DNA of 64,000 bases from Simmondsia chinensis (Eukaryota > Streptophyta > Magnoliopsida > Caryophyllales > Simmondsiaceae). Below the pieces are notes generated by a model, which had not been told where the DNA came from, made no database searches, and worked only from the letters and a program-made list of their open reading frames with translations. The DNA lies in assembly GCA_018398585.1 (NCBI GenBank), contig JAGTTD010000010.1, positions 1,443,501 through 1,507,500 of the forward strand, written 5' to 3'. The translations under genes were made by a program, and so were the position numbers. Below are positions 1 to 10,806 of the stretch, one piece after another; the stretch's first letter is position 1, and every line of letters starts with the position of its first letter.

Positions 1-249
1 ACCACAACTCCTGCTCCAATGATCCTAAGGACCCCATCCACAACGATAGTGACTACTTGCAAGGCATATCTAAATCTTGAGTGCAAGTGGTTGGTTCGCT
101 ATTGCTAATTAAATTATTGCAAGCCAACGACACCAAACACCAAAACTAACGTATCACAATTAGATGACTATATGAGCCCTTTTTGCTGGAGCAAATTCTG
201 GGTATTGCCAAAGATGAACCCACTTAGTTATTAATTATGTATTTGTTGG
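1..249. other. No gene recognised
   Basis: AT-rich sequence before the first hAT-like element. No coding signal or recognisable repeat border was seen. Confidence 0.5.
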
Positions 250-785
250 TAGGATTGGAAATGTGTCGTGTCGTGTTCATGTTCATGTTAAGCGAGAGTC
301 TTAGAAATGGAGGAAACTCGAACCCGACCTGTTTATTAAACGGGTTAAAAACTCTCAACTTTTACTCAACCCAATTATTAAATGGGTAACTCGCAGGTTG
401 CCCATTTAATTATGTTGGCGATGTTTTTTCATTTAATGCTAGTTTGTCAACTTAAAAATATGTTGATAATATACCAAATGGTTAATACTAGCAATAAATA
501 CATGACATATTTATAGCGGTTTAAATGAACTATTAAAATTACTAAATATAGTTTCAATCATCTTATGTGGGATACGTTACCGAAAATCTATATATAATAA
601 TAGTACTATGCCATTTAAATATCTAACATAACTATATAAACGCGTCAAGTACGTCGAATATGGGTTAAATCAGTCAAGCTCAAATTCAACCAATTACCTA
701 AACTGGTTAAACGGAATTCAGTTTGGCTTCAAAACCTTGACCCAACCCCACTTCTCGCGTTGTGCCAGGTCTATTCGCTGGTGTT
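250..785 (+). mobile_element. Degenerate hAT-family non-autonomous element
   Basis: Starts TAGGATTGGAAATG and carries the same internal landmarks as the better preserved copies at 7609, 8372 and 17420: a CGTGT-rich end, AAACGGGTT and AATGGGTAA blocks, and a TGTTGGGC-like right end. The right terminal inverted repeat has decayed, so the end is approximate and no target duplication could be paired. Family assignment rests on the copies with 8-bp duplications. Confidence 0.6.
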
Positions 786-1029
786 GGGCTTCTTTTTGGA
801 TTTGATTTTGAACCAAATCTGACCCAGTTTTTGTGGGTCTTTTATATTTCGGTGTTTATAAATACCCATTTAGGGGTCTGTGCGAGTAGATACGTGGAAA
901 AGAAGTTCTTGTTAGTTTCACCAGGTTTTACACCTAATCCATAGAGTTGGCGTATACGAGGTCCGCAAATAAGTTCAAATGGGGTTCTATTCTAAAACCT
1001 ATTAGTATCAAATGGAGTAACTCCCTGAG

Positions 1030-1200
1030 TTTACATGTTGATGTCTTCTTTCTCACAACTCCAATATAGGAGTTTATTAGACTCACATGTATAATCTGTT
1101 AATATCTTACATTTTTCGCATAAGAAGATAGTAAAAATCCCTACAACCTTGTAGATGTAGGAACGATTGGCCAAACCAATACTTCTAATGGTTATCTCTA
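1030..1200 (+). repeat. LTR U5-like fragment
   Basis: The stretch with ATCCCTACAACCTTGTAGA and ATTGGCC resembles the end of the transcribed part of plant Ty1/copia LTRs (a run such as TCTCTACAACCTTGTGGAtgtagg...). A related copy lies at 1640-1870. No LTR borders or target duplication were found, so this is a remnant. Confidence 0.35.
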
Positions 1201-1639
1201 TTTGAATAGTTTTCTTTTTTTTGTTTTTTTATGTTGCATGATCAAAATCTTGCTACAAAAGTACATGCTTGAAAGTACAGATAATCCTGTGACTGTGCTA
1301 CGCGGATCCTGCCTGAATCTAATTCAAAATGATTGGCAGATTATTTTTTGTATCAGAAATCGGATATGTGCAACAAGAATGTAATCCTCTTTTTCTCATT
1401 ATATGGGTCGGGTTTTATGAATCAAAACGCTCGATCATAAATCATATCAATGTCAACTGCAAAAAGAAAACTCATTATTTATGCAAACAAACCATGTATT
1501 TCTTGGGGTTTCTGTGGTTGGTCTTTGTGTGTAGAGCTTGATTTTATTCTATAATGATTTGTATCTATGAAGCAGAGTATTGTGCGATGGGCCGAAAACT
1601 TTATTGGGCCTGATTTCAATTAAGGTGTTTTCAAGTGCA

Positions 1640-1870
1640 CTAGGTTCTGTATGGCTATATATATTATCGAAAAGGCATTACAAGGTATTTTGTGTAAGAA
1701 GAGAAGAATTTTCTTGTATTCTTCCCAAAAGATTGTAAAAAATCTCTATAATTTTGTGGATGTAGACACAATTGGCTGGACTGCTTAAATCTTGTCTCTT
1801 ATGTTCCTTTTCCTCATTATTTTTTTCATCATTATTTTTTTTGTTTTCCTAAGATTCTACTCCATTTTTG
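1640..1870 (+). repeat. LTR U5-like fragment
   Basis: Contains a TATATATATTAT promoter-like run followed by AAGAGAAGAATTTTC, ATCTCTATAATTTTGTGGA and ACACAATTGGC, the usual order in the R-U5 part of copia LTRs. It shares this order with 1030-1200. Borders are not defined. Short open frames here are not convincing genes. Confidence 0.35.
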
Positions 1871-2869
1871 ACACGATTAGCTCCCATCAACTTACCCCTC
1901 CTGATGTTTTCACCAAGTTGCTACTGTAACAACAGTTTTGAGTCTAATTCATGTGTCACAAGAAAGAAAGTTGTTAGACAAAATATCAAAGAATTGGGTT
2001 CGATTTAGATGTCAAAATCAGATTTGAGCGACAATGAGAAAAGAAGAGATACTAATACTAAAATAAAAATTGCATTTCCTTGGTTGATAATATCCCCTAT
2101 TCTGCTGAGGATATTGCTAGAAATATCAAATGCATCAAGAGCTGGAACATACCAAATTCGTTGATCTTAGGGTGCTTGCTAAGTCATCCACTTTGTTTTG
2201 GAATATTCGGTTGATGGGTGCTTACATGATGATCAATTTTTGTCTTGGAGCTGTTCTCTTTTTTGTTTTCGGTTTTTTGTTTGGTTTCTTTTTATTTTGT
2301 TTCGGTTTTGTCATACTTCGGTATGGTTTCATATCCCGCTTTCATAGGATGATGGCTTTTATATTGCGAGTTTCTCGCTAATTATCGAAAAGAAAATCTC
2401 TTTTTGTTTAGTATTTTGAAGATTTGTTTTGTGATTGAGCTTGTTGTAGGGAAATGCAAACCGATGATGAAAAATGCCGAGAAACTAATTACACCAAAAG
2501 TTGAAGCTAACTAAGGACAGAAAAATTGGATGAGGAAGCATAGGTGACACAATGGAAGACATATCAGTGCTAAAAACAAGAAAAAAATTGTTTCAAAAGT
2601 GTAGTTTTTAGCTTCTATAGAATCAAAAGCCACAAATAGAAAAACGATCTCAAACAGGATGAAATCTAAGGATGACCCACCACAATATAATTGTTCACAT
2701 CGCTCTAATAGTGTTGGCTCAACAGCTTTTCCCCTCAATTTTTCTCTACTTTTCTATGCCCAGCAGGCTTATATTTTAAAGTGACCCACATGTGCCCTTT
2801 TTAGCATTCATCTTGATTCTTCATCCATTAGTTTAAACTTTTAAGATAATTAGTTTTTTGGTATATATG
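1871..2869. other. No gene; LINE-like 3' end at about 2220-2395
   Basis: At about 2220-2395 a T-rich run ends in GAGTTTCTCGCTAATTATCGA followed by A's. The same ending recurs at 3420, 4270, 4965, 6206, 21260 and 24470, so it marks the 3' end of a LINE family with a poly(A) end. The hydrophobic open frame across it comes from the T-rich run. The rest shows nothing recognisable. Confidence 0.45.
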
Positions 2870-2990
2870 ATATCAAAGCCTTATTGATCAAAAGATTACG
2901 GGTTCAAATCCCAATAGCACCCACCTGTACATTATTCACACTTCATGCTTAATGAGCATTCACGTGAGACGTTAATATTAGAATACAAAA
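2870..2990 (+). repeat. tRNA-promoter-like SINE remnant
   Basis: Contains GATATCAAAGCC and, about 20 bases later, GGGTTCAAATCCC, which matches a pol III B box. Such a pair is typical of tRNA-derived repeats. There is no complete tRNA fold and no target duplication, so this is a remnant at best. Confidence 0.35.
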
Positions 2991-4185
2991 TCACTCTTGG
3001 TCGTTCCCCACTTCCCCTATCAACTTAAATAATTAGGATGGTTGGTTCGTGATATTTTGATCACCTAGCTAGGGGTGTGATGTGAATTGAATTGTAGCTA
3101 GGGATGTGATATGAATTATATGGTCTATTAAGAGTTTGATCGTGTTAGAGGATTAGATATGGATTGGAATGTTTTCATTTCGAAATGTTAAATTGAGATT
3201 TGGTGTTTGTTTTTAGGAGTTATATGACTTAATTATGTAATCTTTGAGTGTTTAGGAGTTGGCACGGGTAGGCATTTAGGTTCTTGGGATGTTTTACTTC
3301 TTACTTTGGGATATACTTTGTTTTATTTGTTTCACTTTTATGAGCTTTTTTGGGCTCCGTTTCAGTGGGTTGCTGGCTTTGTATAGAAAGTTTTCTTTCT
3401 AATTATCGAAAAAAAAAAAGAATTTTAGGGGGTATAGATATGAAGGGAAACCAAATTGGCTTACATTGGTACTTGAAAGACAACATGTCCATGTGAAGTT
3501 ATACATGCAGTGTCAAGAGCCAATACTATTACAAGCTCCATCCTATAATTGCAAAATCATGGGACTATACTGCATATGAAGGGGCCAACCGGAGGTCCCT
3601 CGTAGATTGATTTTTAATAGTGGTTTTAGAATAAGTAATGCTATGATACTTCAAATCAAATTCAAATTTGTTGCAACATAATGCCTTTTAATTCTTCCTG
3701 GCGTCGTCAATAGATGTGGACCATAAGCAACGGTATGATACTTCAACCTGGCTTTGATCATGATGCGCATCTACTCAGGGTTTACTTTTGATTTTTTCAT
3801 TTCTTTCTTTGCTTTTATTGTTTCTTTTTGGCTCTTGTACCTACGGAAGCCTTCCTCCTATATTTACGAGGATTCTCCTGGCCATTTGGGTCAAAATTCC
3901 TCTTGGCTTGTCAATTCCAAGTGTTTGAGAACTTTACATGTAAATATACTTAAATCGTCTTACATACACTACAATTTTGAGAGACAAGAAATCAAGAAAT
4001 AACCTAGTGAGCTTAGTTTTTTATAATAGAATCCCACTTGAGTTTGTACGAGAACTTCTTATATGTGCAAAATAAATGTAGCAAATAGCATTACTTGTTG
4101 TAGAATTTCCTAGGAATATGTGGGATATTACTTTGGCAGATACAACTTGACGAAAAATACCAAATCCCCAGAGGCCAGCTCACAA
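2991..4185. other. No gene; LINE 3' fragments
   Basis: A LINE-like 3' end lies at about 3290-3420 (T-rich run, then TTTCTTTCTAATTATCGAAAA), and another T-rich piece of similar make-up at 3770-3870. No coding region is supported. Confidence 0.4.
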
Positions 4186-4195
4186 TTTTCACCCG

Positions 4196-4279
4196 TTTGC
4201 TCTCTTGGGCCCTACTTTTTGTGGCTACGCTCTGCTTGTTTTACATGTTTTGTACTCATTAATTATCAAAAAACAAAAG
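4196..4279 (+). mobile_element. Very short 5'-truncated LINE insertion
   Basis: An 84-bp tail ending in AATTATCAAAAAACAAAA. Imperfect direct repeats flank it: TTTTCACCCG at 4186-4195 and TTTTCACCTG at 4280-4289. This fits target-primed insertion of a LINE that copied only its 3' end. Confidence 0.5.
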
Positions 4280-4289
4280 TTTTCACCTG

Positions 4290-5619
4290 ATTTTCCCATA
4301 AAGGTTCTCCATGTCTTTAGAGTTCCTCATCTCAAAATTGATATACTGCTTATATAACAGACCCTCAATCATTTTAATTAGAGTATAAAACCATTTCTAT
4401 TAACGCTTGTTACATTTTGTACTATGTTTTTCTTTGTATGTAATAAGTTATTGTGTTATTGGTGCTTAGTGATACAATTACTGGATAATTTAGTAGGCGT
4501 TTTAATGTGGACGACTCTTACCCATCAATTTAAGTTTTTGAAGACCCTAATTAGCCTTGACACTATATGGAAGATCTTTGCAAATGGATCACATATCATT
4601 GACACTGTAAAATTGAGGGTCGTCATTTGGTTCCAAGCTCTAGTTGGTTATACTGTATAACATCTCCATCCACAATTGCATGGAAGGCCCTTGTAGATTG
4701 ATTTTCACTACTGTTTCTAGATCCAGAACTAGAATTGCAACTCCTCATGCTCTACAGATTCCTCCCTAAGAAGCGCCCTAGATGCGGACCATAAGTAAAG
4801 CTGGGTAGCTATAGCTCGGCTTTGCCTATGTTGTGCTCCTAATTTAGGGGTTTTTTGATCGGTTAGTTTCTTTCTTTTATTGTTTTTGGTATATATTTAT
4901 TGGAGGTTATCTTCAATATATTACTAGTACAGATGATTTTATCCTTCTAATTATCAAAAAATAAAGTTTTTGAATTATTTAGTTACATGCCAATAGCTTG
5001 TAAAATATGGATTTTGTATTCGTCCAGTTAATAATTTTAGTGTTTTGTATTTGTCCTTGCTTTAGAATATGACAAAAATAGCAGATATGTCGGCAAATCA
5101 TGTTAGGTTGATTTGAAAATGGAGTTATATACATTAGAATATAAAATTATTTTTAGATATTTAATATATATATTTGCTGAAGTTGTTCGGGTAGTTGATT
5201 CGTTATAGTATGGTTTTTGATCCCTGTTGATTGAAAAGCTCCGAGTTTTGTCCATATTTATTATATTTCATATATTTCATATGATGTATTTTGTACGCAT
5301 GTATTTATTTATTTCATAGTTTATAGTGGAGGAGCAATGAGTGCAATGGTAAATGGAAGATCAAATGTATGAGTTAGCGCTGATTAAGTTATGAACAAAC
5401 TATTTTTAAGTACTTTTTACATATATTTATATAAAAACGTATTTTTGTTATTGATATTTTTATCTAAAAAATTTTTTTAAAATTTTTTTTATTTTTGTGC
5501 TATTTAAAAACTAAAAAATACCTTCTATTTCTATTTAATAATACTTTATTTTAGGTCGAACATCCTTAACTCCTTTCTTGTGGTGACCGGTTAGCCCTTT
5601 TATTTTGAAAACTTGGTTT
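4290..5619. other. No gene; LINE 3' end at about 4840-4970
   Basis: A LINE-like 3' end stops at about 4970 (CTTCTAATTATCAAAAAA). The rest is AT-rich with no recognisable gene or element border. Confidence 0.4.
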
Positions 5620-5638
5620 GCCCTAAAGGTCACTTCTT

Positions 5639-5887
5639 AAAGGAAAAGGAAAAGGAACATATCCAGTGTCTCAAGGGCTCCCGTCTACGCAGGATCTTTT
5701 GGGGGGGGGGGGGGGGGGGATGTACGCAGCCTTCCCCCTTCAGGGTGTTAACCTGAAGAGAGGCTGTTTTCCAGTGCCCCCAACCTGAGGGCGAGGACTT
5801 CCCAGGAGGTCACCCATCCTGGTACTACTCTCGCCCAAGCACGCTTAACTTCGGAGTTCTAATGGGATCCGGTGACGGCGTGTTGGT
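5639..5887 (-). mobile_element. 5S-rRNA-headed SINE, full length
   Basis: Flanked by perfect 19-bp direct repeats GCCCTAAAGGTCACTTCTT at 5620-5638 and 5888-5906. Read on the minus strand it begins with a 5S rRNA-like head of about 95 bases (CACCGGATCCCATTAGAACT, then the A-box region AAGTTAAGCGTGCTTGG and C-box region GGATGGGTGACC). It then changes to a body shared with all other SINEs here (GGTTGGGGGC, AACAGCCTCTCT, AAGGCTGCGTACATC). The tail is TATGTTCCTTTTCC rather than TTG repeats. A run of 19 C's (minus strand) sits in the body at 5701-5719. The head would supply an internal pol III promoter. Confidence 0.88.
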
Positions 5888-5977
5888 GCCCTAAAGGTCA
5901 CTTCTTGGACTATATAATTAATGATGCTAATGTAAAATAGTTTAGTTTTGTGATTTTCTCCTCTAATATTATTTTCA

Positions 5978-5988
5978 TGGTATCAGAG
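5978..5988 (+). other. Retrotransposon primer-binding-site remnant
   Basis: TGGTATCAGAG directly follows ...ATTTTCA, which looks like an LTR end in CA followed by a sequence complementary to the 3' end of initiator methionine tRNA. No matching LTR or gag reading frame was found, so it is an isolated relic. Confidence 0.4.
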
Positions 5989-6069
5989 AATATAGGTGCA
6001 CGAGCACTAGGAAAAAGGCTACTGCGCTTGGAACAAAAGCAGGTATTATCTTTGATTTGCAAGGCATAT

Positions 6070-6206
6070 CTGGCAGGGTATACAACGTATGACCTTCCAA
6101 CACCCACTTGCCTGATGGACTAGCCAACTCAACCCACCTAGATCTTAGGTCCCTCCTTGAGATGCTGGATTTTGTATTGCAAGTTCCTCTTGCTACTTAT
6201 TGAAAA
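6070..6206 (+). repeat. LINE-like 3' end
   Basis: Ends GCAAGTTCCTCTTGCTACTT followed by ATTGAAAAAA, the same type of ending as the other LINE 3' fragments. It abuts the foldback element that begins at 6211. Confidence 0.45.
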
Positions 6207-6210
6207 AATA

Positions 6211-7317
6211 GGAGAATATATAGAAAGACCCCCTAAATTTTACAATTAAACACAACATACTCTTGCATTTTTATTTCATAAAATAGCCCCATGAATTTTA
6301 CAGTTAAACATAATATACCTCATGCACTTTGAATTTCATAGAATAACCCTTGAACTTTGTAATTAAACATAAGATACCCATCTACTTTCAATTTAACCCT
6401 TGAACTTTATTATTACACACAACTTACCTCCCGAACTTTGTCACCAAACATAACACCTCTCAAACATTAGTAAATTTGAAACAAATTATAAAAAGTAATT
6501 TTTTGGAAAAAAGTTTGAAAAATATAATAATATTTTTAACTTTTATTTTTCAATTATTTTTAAAAATTATTTATTAGAATTTATTTGTAAATTTGTACAA
6601 TTTTAAATTTTAAATTTATCTAATTTTGAAATTTAAGTTTTTAAAAAATTATTATATTTTATCTTATAGTAATTTTTATAATTTTAAAATTTTTATTATT
6701 TTTTAAATTTATAATTTTATTACTAAATTAATTAAAAAATTATATATGTAAATATTAGAAATCTTCTTATTTTTTTCCTTAGAAATATAAAACTTCTATC
6801 TTTCACCTAAAAATATATAATCCCTATCTTTTTGTATAAAATTAGAAAATCTCTTATTTTTAATTTGATACATTTTTTTTAAATTTTAAATTTATTAATC
6901 TAATTATTCCCAAAATTAAATAATATTATTTTATATTTTCAAAATGGTTCCAAAATTTATTTCATAATTTGTTTATTTTTTTTTAATTTCATACAATTTT
7001 AATTTAATATTTATTAAGGTCTAAGGGATGAGTTGCATTTAGTAACTAAGTTTAGAGGGTGATTTGTGAGTAATAACAAAGTTCAAGGGTCATTTTTTAA
7101 ATTTGAAAATATAGAAGATGTATCGTGTATAATTGCAAAGTTTAAGGGATGTGTTGTGCATAATAACAAAATTTAGGGGGTTATTTTATGAAATTAAAAG
7201 TGCAGGGGGTGTATTGTGTTTAATTAAAAGTTAAAGGGGTCATTTTATAAAATTAAAAATTCATATGATATATTGTGTTTAGTTGCAAAGTTCAGAGGGT
7301 CATTTCATATTTTGTCC
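6211..7317. mobile_element. 1.1-kb foldback (long inverted repeat) element
   Basis: The left arm (about 6211-6480) and right arm (about 7015-7317) are reverse complements over roughly 270-300 bases, separated by a very AT-rich centre. The arms are themselves built of degenerate repeats of about 50 bases, each with a motif like AAAGTTCAGGGGGT and TGTGTTTAATT. Tips are GGAGAATATATAGAAAGACC and, on the other strand, GGACAAAATATGAAATGACC. No firm target duplication is visible. A Mutator-like or foldback origin is possible. No transposase is present. Confidence 0.65.
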
Positions 7318-7608
7318 CTTCCCTGCATAAAAAAAAAGATATAAGAGAATGTGATTAGTCAAAAGCAAGTGTTTGACTCACTAAATCCTCGAGAGGGGAA
7401 ACGCATTTGAACGTCTAGATATGAAAAATAGACCCGGGAGGAGTGGGATGGCTCTTACCCTTTTTATGATACTAAGCGAGGAAACTCGCAATATAAAAAC
7501 TGATATCTCATAAAGTACAAATTGTAGAGAAACAAAATGTCATAGCCAAATTATTAATGCGGCTAGTAGTTATGTTTGTTAGGATGGTTATGTTGATTTG
7601 GTTATATG

Positions 7609-8158
7609 TAGGGGTGGCAAATGTGTCCTGTCGTGTTTGTATTCGTGTTATGCAAGGGGTCTTAGAAATGGGGTTAGTCTAAACTCGACCCGTTTATTAA
7701 ACGGGTTAAGGACTCTCAACTCTTATCCAACCCAATTATTGAATGGGTAACCTGCCGGTTATCCATTTAATTATATGGTTGACTTTTTTAATTAAATTCT
7801 AGTTTTTTAACTTAGAAACATGTTAATGATGAACTTCATAGTTGATACTTCCAATAAATACTTGTTATATTTATAACTATTAAAATAAATTATTAAATAA
7901 ATATTATTAAGTTCAAATTATCTTAATTACCAAAATTATATATATAATAACCATAATGTACCATTTAAATGCCTAATATAACTATATAAACGGATCAATC
8001 GTGTCGAAAATTGGTTACACGGGTCAAACCAAAATTCAACCCAATTACCTAAATGGGTTAAACGAGTCAACCCAGATTCAGCCCGCATTCAAAACCCCCA
8101 ACCCAAACCCGCTATCTTCGTATCATGTCTATCTTCGTGTCAGATTTTGCGGGCCCTA
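7609..8158 (+). mobile_element. hAT-family non-autonomous element, T1-specific
   Basis: A 550-bp element starting TAGGGGTGGCAAA and ending with the inverse TTTGCGGGCCCTA. Flanks are GTTATATG (7601-7608) and GTTAAATG (8159-8166), an 8-bp duplication with one mismatch, as expected for hAT. The duplicated locus in T2 (near 17220) reads straight through as GATTATATGAGTGTG, giving an empty site. No transposase is encoded. Confidence 0.85.
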
Positions 8159-8371
8159 GTTAAATGTGAGTTAGTTGGGTGACTATATTGTTTTGGGCTA
8201 TACATTTCAAAATACAAATGTTATGTGATAGATAATTTAGGTATAAATGAATAGGTTAAGTTCTTTATTACTATTATACCCCTTCCCTAACTTTATACAC
8301 AAGGGCTTAAGTTGTTAGAAGAGAGGCATAGGTGAAATTGAATGTAGAGTCTCATCTCTCTAGGTCTCTCC

Positions 8372-8951
8372 TAGGATTGGTAAAACTTGATACGACACGA
8401 GAACACAACATAACTCGGCATGAAGTCAGCGGGTTTGGGTCGGGGTTTTTGAAGTGGATTGAATTTGGGTTGACCCTTTTAACCCGTTTAGGTATTTGGG
8501 TTGCATTTGGGTTTCACCAATATAACCTATTTACAATATGCTTGACCCGTTTATGTACTTATGTTAGGTATTTGAATGATATACTATTGTTATTACTTAT
8601 ATATTTTCGGTAGTCTATTTCTCATAAGATAATTTATGTTGTATTTAGTAATGCTAATTTGATAATTTATTTTAACAATTATAAATATGTCATGTAATTA
8701 TTGCTAATATCAATTGTGATGTATATTATTAATATGTTTGTAAGTTGACAAACTAACTTTTAATGAAAAAAGTCACCCATATAATTAAATGCGTGACCCC
8801 CAGGTTACCCATTTAATAATTGGGTTGGGTATGGGTTGAGAGTTCTTAACCCGTTTAATAAATGGGTTGGGTTCGAATTGAGCTCATTTCTAAGGCAACT
8901 CGAATAACACGAACACGAACATGACACAACACGACACATTTGTTAGCCCTA
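8372..8951 (-). mobile_element. hAT-family non-autonomous element with exact duplication
   Basis: Begins TAGGATTGGTAAAA and ends TTTGTTAGCCCTA. Perfect 8-bp target duplications GTCTCTCC lie at 8364-8371 and 8952-8959. The interior is the reverse complement of the 7609 element. The same insertion is present in T2 at 17420, so it predates the tandem duplication. Confidence 0.88.
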
Positions 8952-8984
8952 GTCTCTCCCTCCCCTTACTTTTATATCCACCAG

Positions 8985-9150
8985 AGTATTGCCTTAGTGG
9001 TAGGAAGCAAGTGAGGGGAGTAGAGTATTGTTTTAGATTAAAAAGTCAGTAGTTCGATTTCCCCTTGAACTTTTCCCTGAGGATTCCCTAACTTAATTGG
9101 CTCCTGTAGTATATGGGTTAGCTGCATGGGCTAGGGTTTACCTCTATCTC
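8985..9150 (+). repeat. tRNA-derived SINE-like repeat
   Basis: TGCCTTAGTGGTAGG (A-box-like) is followed about 50 bases on by AGTAGTTCGATTTCC (B-box-like), then a T-rich and CTCTCT-rich tail. T2 carries the same repeat at 17995. No complete tRNA fold or target duplication was recognised. Confidence 0.5.
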
Positions 9151-9603
9151 TCTATCTCTCCCTCCCTTTCCTCTACTGTATAAACCTTATCCTATACTTG
9201 TATATCTTTATACTTTTTACGAATTATATGAGTTACATAAAGATTACTATTATCTTCAGTTGGATTCATTGACTGATTCATTGATCTGTGTGTGGATTAA
9301 TTATAGATCATAACATACTCCTTATCTGGAGTAACAAAAATGAAATAAAGTTCTCCAAAATTCTCTCTTAATTCTACTGTCTTCTTTTAGTTCTCTCGTC
9401 TTCTCCTTAACTCTATTCCTATTTTTTTCTCTCCCTGTATTTTTACTCTAAATAGTTCAAGTGTAGATACAATGTAATCTGATTGTATCGGGGCGAAAAG
9501 ATACAACCCAAAAATATTACCACAATAAAACAAAAACAGGATGCTTCTTGTTCTAGATAATATTATCACAAATAAAACCAAAAAATGACATGAATAAAAA
9601 AGA

Positions 9604-9965
9604 ATAATTATACTAAAGGTTACTATACTTTTTTTTATTATGTCAATTTAGTCCTTATACTTGTAATTGTGTCAATTTAGCACCTTTACAGTTAACTTAT
9701 ATTGTGTTGATTTAGACTTTTGATCAAATTTAAGTTAAGTTGTTCATGTACTTTTTAATAGTACAATTATGTTAGATGCAAGTAATCTATAATTAATCCA
9801 ATTGTTAACTCAATTTAACTGTACTCAAGATTGAGCCATTTAAAATTTTATTAACAATGTAATATAAATTATACTATAAGAACCAAATTGATACAATTGA
9901 AAGTATAGATCTAAATTAATATAATGGATAAAGTACAGGAACCTTTAATGTAAATAATCCTTTTA
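9604..9965. mobile_element. MITE with long inverted ends
   Basis: The left end (ACTAAAGGTTACTATACTTT, then TCAATTTAGTCCTTATACTT) is the inverse of the right end (AGTATAGATCTAAATT and AAAGTACAGGAACCTTTAAT). Copies: 19330-19690 (T2), 21022-21645 and 36012-36571. A non-autonomous DNA transposon; the superfamily is not settled because no clear target duplication was paired. Confidence 0.55.
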
Positions 9966-10216
9966 TATATTAGCATTGATCCCATATTCAATAATGAAAC
10001 TAATTAGTCCAATAAGCTAGTTTTTTATTAAAAAATACTCTCCTCGATCAATCAATGTTACTGTAACATATTCCCTTACGCGAATTAAACGAAGAAACTC
10101 TTCCCAAGTCATAACTTGGTTAAAAAAAAAAAAAAAAAAAAAAAACTGAAGCCAAAGATTTACAAAAATGAATATGAAACAATCAAGAAATGAATTTTAT
10201 CTCCCTTTTTGAACGA
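9966..10216. other. No gene; poly(A) run
   Basis: AT-rich sequence 3' of the truncated SAUR, with an A run at about 10122-10144. It aligns with 19690-19939 in T2. Confidence 0.5.
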
Positions 10217-10436
10217 TCATGAATTCTTCACTATCGAGATCAGATTAGTGAAGTAATATTCACTGCAAGGAACTGTGAGCCTATCCACTTCATGCCCACA
10301 CCCGAACTCTTTTTCCGCCTTTGCCAATAGTTCTTGAAACAACGGGGGTTTCAAGTACGATATTGGAACCAAAAACCGCTTTCTTTCTTTACCTTGATCC
10401 CCCACATAGACCGCAAAATGCTCCTTCATGTATCGT
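10217..10436 (-). pseudogene. SAUR gene copy truncated at a duplication junction
   Basis: On the minus strand, from EHFAVYVGD to ISIVKNS, the frame matches the C-terminal two thirds of the intact gene at 19940-20254 with few changes (QGKERK for DKERK, KPPLFQ for KHPLFQ). Upstream of the EHF residues the sequence stops matching SAUR and becomes the foldback repeat arm. The N-terminal about 40 residues and the promoter are therefore missing. The frame stays open for a few codons into the repeat and contains an ATG just before EHF, so a short protein is conceivable, but no TATA or leader is preserved. Best read as a 5'-truncated pseudogene born from the tandem duplication. Confidence 0.85.
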
Positions 10437-10621
10437 ATTGCAAAGTTCAAGAGGTGTGTTATGTATAATAACAAAGTTCAGGGGGTTATTTTATAAAATT
10501 AAAAGTGTAGAGGGTGTATTGTGTTTAATTAAAAGTTCAAAAGGGCTATTTTTGTGAATTAAAAGTTCATGTGGTATGTTGTGCTTAATTGTAAAGTTCA
10601 GAGGATCTTTCTATATTTTGT
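10437..10621. repeat. Partial right arm of the foldback element
   Basis: Repeats of GTTCAGGGGGT and GTGTTTAATTAAAAGTT match 7125-7317. It is fused directly to the truncated SAUR copy, which makes it the physical duplication junction. Confidence 0.75.
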
Positions 10622-10806
10622 CCAAAAAAATGATATTAGAGAATGTGAATAGTCAAAAGCAAGTGTTTGACACACTAAATCCTCGAGACGAGATATGCAT
10701 TTGAACCTCAAGATACAAAACTTATTAAATTTGCAATACAAAAACTGGCATCTCACAAAATGAAACCCATAGAGAAACAAAATGTCATAGCCAAATTATT
10801 AACATG

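Larger units (their letters stand above)
7118..10436. repeat. Tandem duplication copy T1
   Basis: Aligns in order with 10428-20150 (T2): foldback arm, a shared marker around 7330-7600, a hAT element, a tRNA-like SINE, a MITE and a minus-strand SAUR. T1 starts inside the right arm of the foldback element and ends inside the SAUR coding region. Both joints read ATGTATCGT (7118-7126 and 10428-10436). T1 carries the hAT at 7609 that T2 lacks; T2 carries the LTR retrotransposon and the 18705 insertion that T1 lacks. Confidence 0.82.

Noticed and set aside
2130..2381. Small membrane protein gene
   Set aside because: The hydrophobic frame comes from a T-rich LINE 3' region repeated elsewhere; no family motif.
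6480..7015. Origin of replication or scaffold-attachment region
   Set aside because: Extreme AT content alone is not evidence; it is the centre of a foldback element.
9000..9065. tRNA gene
   Set aside because: A- and B-box-like words are present, but no cloverleaf arms can be paired and T2 has the same degenerate repeat.
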